Assembly: GCF_035987325.1 (NCBI RefSeq)
Contig: NZ_CP108488.1
Span: forward strand, 3,906,001-3,970,000
Direction: 5' to 3'
Source of the DNA: Streptomyces sp. NBC_01244
GTDB taxonomy: Bacteria; Actinomycetota; Actinomycetes; Streptomycetales; Streptomycetaceae
DNA length: 64,000 nucleotides
Below, one piece after another: positions 28,860 through 36,683 of the stretch. The notes under the pieces are model-generated. The model saw only the letters and a list, made by a program, of their open reading frames with translations, ran no database searches and was not told the DNA's origin. Positions within the stretch are counted from its first letter, which is position 1. Each line of letters starts with the position of its first letter. The translations under genes and the position numbers were made by a program.

Positions 28860-29762
28860 TCAGGCCTCCCTGCGGGCGACGGCGAAGATCCGGCGGAACG
28901 GGAACACGGTGCCCCGGGGGCCCGTGGGGTAGGCCGCGCGGAGCAGGGTGCGGTACTCGGCGAGGAAGGCCTCGGCGGCCTCCTCGTCGTCGGCCAGCGC
29001 GGTGAGCACGGGCCGCAGTGCGGTGCCCTTGACCCAGTCCAGTACCGGGTCGGGGCCCTCGAGCAGCTGGTGGTAGGTGGTCTCCCATACGTCGGCGGCG
29101 CAGCCGAGCTCGGTGAACCGCTCCAGGTATCCGGAGGGTTCGAGGATGTGGATGTAGCGGGCTCCGTGTCCGGCGAGCCGGGACCGCCAGCGCGGGGTGT
29201 CGCACAGCTCGGCGAGGATCCGGTGACTGGGGGCGGTGAAGTTGCCGGGGATCTGGAAGGCGAAGGTGCCGCCGGGGCGCAGTCCGTTGATCCAGGGGGC
29301 GAAGGAGCCGGCGTGGCCGGGGACCCACTGGAAGGCGGCGTTGGAGACGATCAGGTCGTAGGGCTCCTCCGGGAGCCAGTCGGCGAGGTTGCCGTGGCGG
29401 AAGTCGAGCTTGCCTCCGCCGCCGGTGGAACCGGCGTATTCGGCATCGGCGCGGTGGAGCATCTCGGGGGAAAGGTCGTAGCCGGTGATGTGGGCTTCGG
29501 GCCAGCGGTCCGCGAGGAGCGCGGTGACGTTGCCGGGGCCGCAGCCGAGGTCGGCGATGCGGGCGGCCCGGGAGGGGAGCTCGGGTATCCGGGCCAGAAG
29601 GTCGAGGAAGGGCCTGGCCCGGTGGCCGGCGTGCCGGAGGTACTGCTGCGGGTCCCATGTGGGGGCGGTGGGGGCAGTGGGGGTGGTGGGGGTGGTCGGC
29701 GCGGTGGGCGCGTCGCCCGTGGTCGACGCCGGAATCCTGGCCGGCGCGGTATCGGAATGCAT
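28860..29762 (-). CDS. tam: Trans-aconitate 2-methyltransferase (300 aa)
   Basis: SAM-dependent methyltransferase that esterifies trans-aconitate, an inhibitor of aconitase. It has IADLGCGPGNVTALLADRWP (motif I), GYDLSPEMLHRA, SNAAFQWVPGH and GGTFAFQIPGNF, all typical of Tam. The first 40 residues carry a Thr/Pro/Ala repeat (PTTPTTPTAPTAPT) not needed for the fold. GGGAGG lies 7 nt upstream of the ATG. The gene is divergent from a MarR gene across clustered operator sites, as in the Tam/TamR pair described from S. coelicolor. Confidence 0.9.
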   Translation of the reverse strand: MHSDTAPARIPASTTGDAPTAPTTPTTPTAPTAPTWDPQQYLRHAGHRARPFLDLLARIPELPSRAARIADLGCGPGNVTALLADRWPEAHITGYDLSPEMLHRADAEYAGSTGGGGKLDFRHGNLADWLPEEPYDLIVSNAAFQWVPGHAGSFAPWINGLRPGGTFAFQIPGNFTAPSHRILAELCDTPRWRSRLAGHGARYIHILEPSGYLERFTELGCAADVWETTYHQLLEGPDPVLDWVKGTALRPVLTALADDEEAAEAFLAEYRTLLRAAYPTGPRGTVFPFRRIFAVARREA

Positions 29763-29842
29763 GTTCGAGCCTCCCTGCTGGCGGTGCGGTCGGAATCGGA
29801 AGCTGCTCCGGCCCCCTCCATGCCCCATGGTGGCGAAAAATA

Positions 29843-29890
29843 TATCTCGATGTCAAGATACTTGAGTTCGAGATACTCGATTTAAAGAGA
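29843..29890. promoter_or_regulatory. Cluster of three TamR-type operators
   Basis: Three 18-bp sites at 29843-29860, 29858-29875 and 29873-29890, spaced 15 bp apart, each related to TATCTYGA-N2-TCRAGATA. The first is the most symmetric (TATCT-N8-AGATA). They fill the space between tam and tamR in an AT-rich patch. Confidence 0.75.
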
Positions 29891-29910
29891 CTTCACGTCG
29901 ACAGACCCTT

Positions 29911-29916
29911 TACACT
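29911..29916 (+). promoter_or_regulatory. -10 box of tamR, probable leaderless transcript
   Basis: TACACT ends 7 nt before the tamR ATG, and no Shine-Dalgarno sequence lies between. Transcription would start at or next to the start codon. Confidence 0.5.
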
Positions 29917-29923
29917 GATCCGC

Positions 29924-30421
29924 ATGGAGGACGAGGTCGACCGACTGGTCGCGGCATGGCGGCGCGAACGCCCTGACCTCGACGTGGAACCACTCGAGGT
30001 GCTCAGCCGCGTCAGCAGGCTCGCGCGGCATCTCGACCGCGCCCGACGGCTGGCCTTCTCCGAGCACGGCCTGGAGCCGTGGGAGTTCGACGTCCTGACC
30101 TCGCTGCGGCGAGCGGGCGCGCCCTACCAGCTCTCCCCCGGCCAGCTGTTGACGCAGACCCTGGTGACCTCCGGGACCATGACCAACCGCATCGACCGGC
30201 TCGCCAAGAAGGGCCTCGTCGAACGGCTGCCGGACCCCAACGACCGCCGCGGGGTCCTGGTGCGCCTCAGCCCCGAAGGCCGCGACCGCGCCGACCAGGC
30301 GCTCGCCGGGCTGCTGGCCCAGGAACGAGCGATCCTGGCCCAGCTCTCGCGGACGCAGCGCGCCGATCTCGCCGGCTTGCTACGCCAGTTGACCGCTCCG
30401 TTCGACAACATCCCCGGCTAG
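29924..30421 (+). CDS. tamR: MarR-family regulator TamR (165 aa)
   Basis: Winged-helix MarR protein: LEPWEFDVLTSLRRAGAPYQLSPGQLL (recognition region), TSGTMTNRIDRLAKKGLVERLPDPNDRRGVLVRLSPEGR (wing), then the C-terminal dimerisation helix. A 45-residue N-terminal extension of helices is typical of the UrtR/TamR branch. In S. coelicolor TamR responds to trans-aconitate and related acids and controls tam. The ATG is probably leaderless. The 3' end overlaps the converging regulator gene by 42 bp. Confidence 0.88.
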   Translation: MEDEVDRLVAAWRRERPDLDVEPLEVLSRVSRLARHLDRARRLAFSEHGLEPWEFDVLTSLRRAGAPYQLSPGQLLTQTLVTSGTMTNRIDRLAKKGLVERLPDPNDRRGVLVRLSPEGRDRADQALAGLLAQERAILAQLSRTQRADLAGLLRQLTAPFDNIPG

Positions 30422-31165
30422 TCCCTGCCCCGGCAGTCCCGGCAGGTCGGCGGGACGTACCCCGGCCCGCCGGGCCAGGGCGACCGCCGCGAGCGTGGAG
30501 TGCACGCCCAGCTTGCCCAGCACGTTCTGCATGTGGGTGCGGACGGTGTGCGGGGAGAGGAACAGCCGCGCGGCCACGTCCTTGCGGCCCAGCCCCGCCA
30601 CCATGCAGCGCAGCACCTCGTGTTCCCTGGGCGTGAGGGACTCCACCAGCCGTTCGCTGTCGGTACGGTGCTTGCGCGCCGCGGTCAGCTCGCGGAGCAC
30701 TCCCGTGAGCAGCGCGGGCGGAAGGTGCGTCTCCTCGCGCAGGACTCCGCGGATGACGGCCAGGAGCCGTGAGAGCGAGCAGTCCTTGGCCACCCAGCCC
30801 GATGCTCCCGCCTGGAGCGCGAGGGCGGCCCGGCGTGCGTCGTCGCGCTCGGCGAGCACGACCGTACGGACATCGGGATGGGACACCCGTACGCCTGCCA
30901 CCAGCGCGATCCCGTCGGCGGCGGGCGGGACGGAGGCGGACTCCCGCTGGGCGGGAACGCCCGCGGGGACGGCGGCCAGGTCGGAATCGACGAGCAGAAC
31001 GTCGAAGCGGCGGCCCTCGGCCACCGCGCGTTCGAGGCAGCGCAGCGCGGCGGGGCCACTGCCGGCCGCGGAGACGTCCACGTCCGGTTCGGCCGCGAGC
31101 GCGGCGGCGAGAGATTCGGCGAAGATGCGGTGATCGTCGACCACGAGTACCCGGATACGGACCAC
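30380..31165 (-). CDS. NarL/FixJ-type response regulator (261 aa)
   Basis: Receiver domain with VLVVDDHRIFAESL, phospho-acceptor Asp60 in VLLVDSD, and the conserved Lys in GWVAKDCS. An insert of about 20 residues follows the phosphosite. The LuxR HTH is clear (LTPREHEVLRCMVAGLGRKDVAARLFLSPHTVRTHMQNVLGKLGVHSTLAAV). GTG 31163-31165 was chosen because it directly precedes the receiver and has GGGGG 5 nt upstream. No kinase is adjacent. The last 14 codons overlap the end of tamR on the other strand. Confidence 0.9.
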   Translation of the reverse strand: MVRIRVLVVDDHRIFAESLAAALAAEPDVDVSAAGSGPAALRCLERAVAEGRRFDVLLVDSDLAAVPAGVPAQRESASVPPAADGIALVAGVRVSHPDVRTVVLAERDDARRAALALQAGASGWVAKDCSLSRLLAVIRGVLREETHLPPALLTGVLRELTAARKHRTDSERLVESLTPREHEVLRCMVAGLGRKDVAARLFLSPHTVRTHMQNVLGKLGVHSTLAAVALARRAGVRPADLPGLPGQGLAGDVVERSGQLA

Positions 31166-31642
31166 AAAACCCCCAAGGGTCGGGGAACGGACGGCTGCGG
31201 GTACGACGCCCGGACCGGGTGATCCGCAGGCGCCGCGGCCGCCGCCGTGACATCTCTGCACTACCCCGGACCGGACGTCGTACCCGACTTGTCTCGACCC
31301 CTGAATCAACACCGGCCCCCACCGGTGTCACGCATCAGCGTAGGGCCGGGGTCGACTCGTGGTTGGCCGAATTGCAGAAGTTTTTCGAGCGATTTTCCGG
31401 CGAGGCGCTTCCGGAGGGGCTCCGGGGTGGCTTGAAATCGCCTGCTTCCTGCCCGGGTAAGGCCCGTTCCGTCCGGTCGTGTGCCATGGGCAGTTGCACG
31501 GGGGGTATTTCACTCGGCGTGCGCACGCCGGGCGCCCGCGTGCAGCGCCCGGCGAGGGCGCGCCCGGAACGCACGCACGCCCCCGCCCTGGTGGGGGCGG
31601 GGGCGCGCGCGTGGCAGGGGTGGGCCGGGGGCGCCTGAGGGC
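31166..31642. promoter_or_regulatory. Intergenic region between the response regulator and galE
   Basis: 477 bp with no supportable gene. It includes the upstream region of the regulator, with a 7-bp inverted repeat ACACCGG/CCGGTGT at 31309-31328, and at the other end the galE terminator. The 200 bp between them, including an AT-richer patch near 31370-31395, shows nothing I can name. Confidence 0.5.
31578..31605 (-). terminator. galE terminator
   Basis: Perfect 11-bp GC stem (31578-31588 / 31595-31605), 38 nt past the galE stop codon. Confidence 0.75.
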
Positions 31643-32626
31643 TCAGCCGCGCCGGGCGCGGGTGAAGTTCCAGGCGTCCGTCACGATGCCCGTGAGGTCC
31701 GAGCGGGTCGGGGTCCAGCCGAGGCGCTCGTGGGCCGTGCGGGCGGAGGCGACGAGGAAGGCCGGATCGCCGTCCCGGCGGGGGGCCACGATCTCGGGAA
31801 TCTCCTTCCCGGTGACCTTGCGGACCGTCTCGATGACCTCGCGGACCGAAAACCCGCTGCCGTTGCCGAGGTTGCACACCAGGTGCTCGCCCCCGGCGGC
31901 GACCCGCAGCGCCGCCAGGTGGGCCTCCGCGAGGTCGGCGACGTGGATGTAGTCCCGTACGCAGGTGCCGTCCGGGGTCGGGTAGTCCTCGCCGAACACG
32001 GAGATCGACTCCCGCTCGCCGAGGGCCACTTGCAGCACCAGCGGGATCAGGTGGGTCTCGGGGTCGTGCAGCTCGCCGAACCGCCCGTACGCCCCGGCCA
32101 CGTTGAAGTAGCGCAGCGAGACCGCCGCGAGGCCGTGCGCCGCGCACTCCCCCGCGATCATGTGGTCGACGGCGAGCTTCGAGGCCCCGTACGGGTTGGT
32201 GGGGGCGGTCACCGAGGACTCGGTCAACGGCCCGTCGCCGGGCTCCCCATAGGTGGCCGCGGTGGAGGAGAACACCAGTCGGCGCACGCCCGCCCCGCGC
32301 ATCGCGGCCAGCAGGGCCAGGGTGCCGCCGACGTTGTTCTCCCAGTACTTGCCGGGGTTCACCACGGATTCGCCGACCTGCGAGGAGGCCGCGAAGTGCA
32401 GGACCCCGTCGTAGGACGGGTCCAGGTACTCGGCGGCGTCCTGGATCCGGCCCTCGATGAACTCGGCGCCCGACGGCACCCCGGAACGGAAGCCGGTGGA
32501 GAGGTCGTCGAGGACGGTGACCTCGTGGCCCTCCTCCAGGAGGTGGGCCACGACCACCCCGCCCACGTATCCGGCTCCGCCGGTGACCAGGTATTTGGAA
32601 TCCTTGGAAGACGCCGTCTCGCTCAC
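31643..32626 (-). CDS. galE: UDP-glucose 4-epimerase (327 aa)
   Basis: Short-chain-dehydrogenase fold. The NAD-binding motif is [12 protein letters not shown] near the N-terminus. The catalytic Ser/Thr lies in [10 protein letters not shown] and the Tyr-Lys pair in [24 protein letters not shown] and the C-terminal sugar-site segment [12 protein letters not shown] match GalE. It interconverts UDP-glucose and UDP-galactose. It stands alone rather than in a galTEK operon, suggesting the constitutive, cell-envelope GalE of Streptomyces. GTG start, weak ribosome-binding site. Confidence 0.93.
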   Translation of the reverse strand: MSETASSKDSKYLVTGGAGYVGGVVVAHLLEEGHEVTVLDDLSTGFRSGVPSGAEFIEGRIQDAAEYLDPSYDGVLHFAASSQVGESVVNPGKYWENNVGGTLALLAAMRGAGVRRLVFSSTAATYGEPGDGPLTESSVTAPTNPYGASKLAVDHMIAGECAAHGLAAVSLRYFNVAGAYGRFGELHDPETHLIPLVLQVALGERESISVFGEDYPTPDGTCVRDYIHVADLAEAHLAALRVAAGGEHLVCNLGNGSGFSVREVIETVRKVTGKEIPEIVAPRRDGDPAFLVASARTAHERLGWTPTRSDLTGIVTDAWNFTRARRG

Positions 32627-32723
32627 GTGCCTGCTGCCTCTCGCCGGGGGAACGCACGCACCGAACGCGTGCTGGTCACCGGCATACCCGAATCCGCGCC
32701 GCCGGGGAAATCCCGGGCCCGGA

Positions 32724-33413
32724 TCAGGGCCGGGCGCCCCCGGACGGCGGCGGTCCGGCCCGGTCCAGCAGACCCGTACGGGCGGCCAGCGCGGCCGCCT
32801 CCAGCCGCGAGCCCACGCCCAGCTTCATCAGCACCCGCTGGACGTGCGTGCGCGCGGTGCTCGGCGCGATGGCCATGCCGGCGGCGATGAGCCGGGTGTC
32901 CTCGCCCTCGGCGACCCGGACCAGCACCTCCACCTCGCGCGGGGTGAGCAGCCGCAGCAGCCGGCTGCCCTCGTCGTCGGGCTGCGCGGCGGGGTTGAGC
33001 AGCTCGGCGAAGGCTGCCTGCAACAGCTGCGGCGCGATGGCCACTTCCCCCGCCCGGGCCTTGGCCAGGGCCCGCTCCACGCCTTCGATGCGCTCGTCGT
33101 GGCGTACGTACCCCGAGGCGCCGGCCGCGAAGGCGGCGGCGATCCCGCGCGGGCTCGGCACCGGTCCCAGGACGACCACGGCGATCTGCGGACGCTCCCG
33201 CTTGATCCGGACGATCGGCTCGAAGACTCCGGGCTCGGCGGGCGTGGCGGTGCCCAGCAGGCAGACCTCCGGGGCCCGGCTGATGACCAGTTCGGCGGCG
33301 CCCGCGGCCGGGGCGGCGGCCGCCAGCACCCGGTGGCCGCGCAGTTTCAGGGCCGAGGCGAGCGCCTCGGCCAGCAGCCGGTGCTCGTCGACCACCATGA
33401 CCCGTACGCCCAT
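32724..33413 (-). CDS. Atypical NarL-type response regulator lacking phospho-acceptor Asp (229 aa)
   Basis: The receiver fold is recognisable ([23 protein letters not shown]), but at the phosphosite the sequence is [11 protein letters not shown], so Gly54 replaces the Asp, and the conserved Lys is Arg104 (GYVRHDE). The LuxR-type HTH is intact ([45 protein letters not shown]). It should therefore work without phosphorylation, through ligand binding or level control. ATG 33413 fits the domain start. The IS30 element begins about 106 bp upstream, so its native promoter region may be cut. Confidence 0.88.
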   Translation of the reverse strand: MGVRVMVVDEHRLLAEALASALKLRGHRVLAAAAPAAGAAELVISRAPEVCLLGTATPAEPGVFEPIVRIKRERPQIAVVVLGPVPSPRGIAAAFAAGASGYVRHDERIEGVERALAKARAGEVAIAPQLLQAAFAELLNPAAQPDDEGSRLLRLLTPREVEVLVRVAEGEDTRLIAAGMAIAPSTARTHVQRVLMKLGVGSRLEAAALAARTGLLDRAGPPPSGGARP

Positions 33414-33518
33414 TGGGACACCCACCCCCGCCCTTCTGACCCGGCAAGCTACACGCTTGTTCGACGGCGCGGTGCGGATACCGCGCAGAAGCCCCCGGAA
33501 GGACGGCTTGAGTTCTAG

Positions 33519-34808
33519 TGGTCGTCGCAACACCCCAGCTCAGGGGATGCGATGGATTTCAAGATCCGGGAGAACCGGGGACCAGGGGGCGGTGGCCGTC
33601 TGACGCGTGAGCGGGAGGCATACTCCCGGCTCATGCAGCAGGGCTACAGCAACAGAGAAGCCTGCCGGATCGTCGGTATCAACCTGCGGACCGGCAAGAG
33701 ATGGCGCAACGGTTGGCACTCGCCGCCGTCTGGGAAGCCGAAGCCTCCGATCACCGTGGAGGCTTCGGCTTCTGGCGTATCCAGGTACCTCCGCGAAGAG
33801 GACCGCATCCACATAGCCGACCGACTGCGCGAGAAGGCGTCGATCCGCACCATCGCCGCCGAGCTGGGCCGCAGCCCCTCCACCATCAGCAGGGAGATCC
33901 GCCGCAACGGCATTCCCTCACGCGGCGACTCGTCCTGCTGGGCCTACCGGCCCCACGCAGCCCACCGCCGCGCCGAGCAACGGCGCCCCCGCCCCAAGCC
34001 CGGCAAGATCCGCCGGAGCGCCGAACTACGCCAGTTCATCCAGGCCCACCTCACACTCCGATGGAGTCCGGAACAGATCTGCCAGGCTCTGCAGGCACGG
34101 TTCCCCGCCCGGCCGGAGATGCACGTGGCCCACGAGACGATCTACCAGGCTCTCTACGTCCAGGGCCGCGGAGAGCTCCGCCGCGAACTCACCCGCGCCC
34201 TGCGGACGGGCCGGTCCCGCCGCCGGCCACACCGCCAGTCCTACAAGCGCAAGCCGCGCGCCATACCGAACATGGTGATGATCAGCGACCGGCCTGCCGA
34301 GGCCGCCGACAGGGCCGTCCCCGGCCACTGGGAAGGCGATCTCATCATCGGAAAGGACGGCAAGTCCGCGATCGGCACCCTCGTCGAACGCACCACCCGC
34401 TACGTGATGCTCGCCCACCTGCCCTTCGACCACACGGCGGCCAGCACCCGGGACGCGCTCGTGGAGACGGTGAAGACTCTCCCGCCCCACCTGCGGCGAT
34501 CCCTGACCTGGGACCAGGGCGTGGAGATGGCCGCCCACCAGGCATTCACCGTCGCCACGAACATCCCGGTCTACTTCTGCAACCCGGCCAGTCCCTGGCA
34601 GCGCGGCTCCAACGAGAACACGAACGGCCTGCTGCGGCAGTACTTCCCCAAGGGCACCGACCTGTCCCGGCACACGCCCCAGGACCTGGCCACCGTCGCC
34701 GCCGAACTCAACGGGCGCCCACGCAAAACGCTCGGCTGGGAAACCCCAGCCGAGCGCCTGTCTAAACTGCTCGCGGCCTGATCAACCGACCACGTGTTGC
34801 AACGACCC
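33519..34808 (+). mobile_element. IS30-family insertion sequence (about 1.29 kb)
   Basis: One transposase gene bounded by terminal inverted repeats: GGTCGTCGCAACAC at 33520-33533 and its complement at 34794-34807 (13 of 14 match). The transposase fills almost the whole element. IS30 elements duplicate 2-3 bp; a clean target duplication cannot be fixed because the last outer bases are ambiguous. The reading frame and both ends are intact, so it may be active. Confidence 0.88.
33552..34781 (+). CDS. IS30-family transposase (409 aa)
   Basis: The N-terminal HTH_38-type domain (IHIADRLREKASIRTIAAELGRSPSTISREIRRNG) follows an extra helix-turn-helix near residues 20-55. The DDE core shows VPGHWEGDLIIGKDGKSAIGTLVERTTR, the second Asp in LTWDQGVEMA, and the Glu in QRGSNENTNGLLRQYFPKGTDL. 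The C-terminal LNGRPRKTLGWETPAE box is the IS30 hallmark. Codon use is a little less GC-biased than the neighbours (an ATA codon occurs), consistent with transfer. Confidence 0.95.
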   Translation: MDFKIRENRGPGGGGRLTREREAYSRLMQQGYSNREACRIVGINLRTGKRWRNGWHSPPSGKPKPPITVEASASGVSRYLREEDRIHIADRLREKASIRTIAAELGRSPSTISREIRRNGIPSRGDSSCWAYRPHAAHRRAEQRRPRPKPGKIRRSAELRQFIQAHLTLRWSPEQICQALQARFPARPEMHVAHETIYQALYVQGRGELRRELTRALRTGRSRRRPHRQSYKRKPRAIPNMVMISDRPAEAADRAVPGHWEGDLIIGKDGKSAIGTLVERTTRYVMLAHLPFDHTAASTRDALVETVKTLPPHLRRSLTWDQGVEMAAHQAFTVATNIPVYFCNPASPWQRGSNENTNGLLRQYFPKGTDLSRHTPQDLATVAAELNGRPRKTLGWETPAERLSKLLAA

Positions 34809-34830
34809 CTCGAATTCACCCGGACCTTCC

Positions 34831-34875
34831 GGGGGCTTCCGGGGGTTCTGGGGGTTCTTGGGGGGGGGTGGGGGG
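34831..34875 (+). repeat. G-tract array, potential G-quadruplex
   Basis: Five G runs: 34831-34835, 34841-34845, 34850-34854, 34860-34868 and 34870-34875, separated by 5, 4, 5 and 1 nt. It lies between the IS30 right end and the stop codon of the PQQ-like gene. Confidence 0.85.
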
Positions 34876-34897
34876 TCTGGGCGTCTGGCGCCGCGGG

Positions 34898-36625
34898 TCA
34901 GCCCGTCGTGAAGGAGACGAAGGTGTAGTACGGGTCGGAGCCCGAGGACCTGCTCATCACGGCGGTGCGGGCGATGAAGAACTTCCCGTTGCCGTAGCGG
35001 AATTCGCCGGAGTCCGGCAGGAACTGGGTCTCGGCGCGCTGCGACTCCTTGTTCGCCGGGTTCTGCATGAGCACGGTCTCCTTCATCGTCTTGCCGTCGA
35101 TGGAGACGACCTGGCCGCCGCCGTCGTAGGGCGGGACCTTGTAGGCGATGAGGTTGGAGCCGTCCATGCGCAGCGGGTAGACGGTGTAGCGCTCGCCGGC
35201 GTCGGCGCGGTCGGTGGTCAGCTTGCCGGTCTCCAGGTCGAAGGAGACGATCTCGTTGGTGCGGCCGTATTCGGTCGTGCCCTTGTGCTCCTCGGTCGGC
35301 AGGTAGAGCTTGCCGTTGCCGACGACCATGTTGGTGCAGTCCTCGACCTCGGTGGCCCCGCACTCGGGGTTGTAGTTGCCCGAGGTGAGCGGGATGCGCG
35401 TCTTGAGCTGGCCCGCGTCGTCGAGGACGAAGAGGTCGCTGACGCCGGTGGCGTTCTTGGAGGTGTCGTTGACGTCCGCCGCGACGATCAGCGGCTTGGT
35501 GGAGACGATCTGGGCGAAGTCGATGCCCGCGGGCAGCTTGTACGAGCCCTTGGGCGCACCGCTGACCGGGTCGAGGCTCTGGGCGTGCAGCACGTAGTCC
35601 GGGTGCTGGCCGCAGCGGCGGATCACCGCGAGGGCCGGGCCGCCCCCGTAGCCGAGGTCCTCGCACCGGTCCGCGTCGGTCTTGGCGGACCACAGGACCT
35701 TGCCGTCGGCGAGGTTCCAGGCGGCGCCGCCGCTCAGGCCGCCAGCGGCGACGGTCTGGCCGGTGACGGTCACCTCCGCGAGGACGACCGGCTTGTCGCC
35801 GCCGGTCTGGGACTTGGCGGTCGCCTTCCACAGGAGCTTGCCGGTGTTCAGGTCGATGACGCCGACCTGCCTGCACTGCGGGTACTTCTTCTCGGCCGTC
35901 GGCATGGCCTCGTCGAAGAGGATCGCCGTCTTGTTGTCCGAGACCCAGCGGCTGGCGGCGCAGACGTTGGCGCCGAGCGGGATCTCCCACTTCTTGGTGC
36001 CGTCGGCCAGGTTGTAGCCGACGACCTTGGCCATGTCGGACTTGGCGTAGGTGGTGTCGGTGAGCCAGGACCCGGGGATCTGGACGATCTCCTTCGACTC
36101 CGGCATCGGGACGTTGACCAAGGTCTTCGACTTGGTCTTGGCCGGTGCCTTCTCGGTGCCGCCGCCGCCCGGGGCCTTGTCGCCGCCGGGGCTCTCGCTG
36201 CCGCCGGCCACGGGCTGGCTGCCGGAGCCCTCGTCCTCGCCGGAGACGTACCAGAAGCCGCCGCCGACGATGAGGACGATGGCCAGGAGGGCCGCGCCGA
36301 CGATCATCAGCTGCGTGCGGACGTCGTTGCCGCCGCGGCCGCCGGCCGGGACGGCCGGGCTCTGGGCCGCGTACATGGGCGCGGTGCCGGGCTGCTGCGG
36401 GTAGCCGTAGGACTGCTCCTGCGGATACCCGTACGAGGCCTGCCCGCCGGGGGACCCGGCCGGCGCCGGGACGGTCGGCGGCTGGGCCGGGGGCGGCGGG
36501 GGGCCGGCCGGCATGGCCGGGGGCGCCGGCGGGGGCGGGGGCGCGGAGAAGCCGCCCGGCGGCGGGTCCTGCGGCGCGCCGAACCCGCCGGACGGCGGCT
36601 GGCTGGGGGGCGGCGGGGTACTCAT
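34898..36625 (-). CDS. Membrane-anchored PQQ-like beta-propeller protein A (575 aa)
   Basis: Residues 1-105 are a cytoplasmic Pro/Gly/Gln-rich arm with YGYPQ repeats. A single TM helix follows (LMIVGAALLAIVLIVGGGFWYV), then an acidic Gly/Ser linker. Residues 170-575 form an extracellular propeller of PQQ/BamB-like repeats (GKLLWKATAKSQ, DGKVLWSAKTDADR). Cysteine pairs occur in the blades. No PQQ-binding or catalytic residues are evident, so a scaffold or binding role is more likely than an enzyme. It lies 58 bp downstream of a paralogue in the same orientation. Confidence 0.85.
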   Translation of the reverse strand: MSTPPPPSQPPSGGFGAPQDPPPGGFSAPPPPPAPPAMPAGPPPPPAQPPTVPAPAGSPGGQASYGYPQEQSYGYPQQPGTAPMYAAQSPAVPAGGRGGNDVRTQLMIVGAALLAIVLIVGGGFWYVSGEDEGSGSQPVAGGSESPGGDKAPGGGGTEKAPAKTKSKTLVNVPMPESKEIVQIPGSWLTDTTYAKSDMAKVVGYNLADGTKKWEIPLGANVCAASRWVSDNKTAILFDEAMPTAEKKYPQCRQVGVIDLNTGKLLWKATAKSQTGGDKPVVLAEVTVTGQTVAAGGLSGGAAWNLADGKVLWSAKTDADRCEDLGYGGGPALAVIRRCGQHPDYVLHAQSLDPVSGAPKGSYKLPAGIDFAQIVSTKPLIVAADVNDTSKNATGVSDLFVLDDAGQLKTRIPLTSGNYNPECGATEVEDCTNMVVGNGKLYLPTEEHKGTTEYGRTNEIVSFDLETGKLTTDRADAGERYTVYPLRMDGSNLIAYKVPPYDGGGQVVSIDGKTMKETVLMQNPANKESQRAETQFLPDSGEFRYGNGKFFIARTAVMSRSSGSDPYYTFVSFTTG

Positions 36626-36683
36626 CGGTGCTACTGCCTCTCGGTGGGCGGTTCGGCGGACTGCTCGTTCTCGGGGCGGTCGC

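Noticed and set aside
31166..31642. Small ORFs of about 60 codons in the regulator/galE gap
   Set aside because: Poor codon bias, no ribosome-binding sites and no recognisable sequence.
33511..34817. Clean target-site duplication for the IS30 element
   Set aside because: CT occurs on both sides, but using it would shift the terminal repeats out of register, so the duplication is not convincing.
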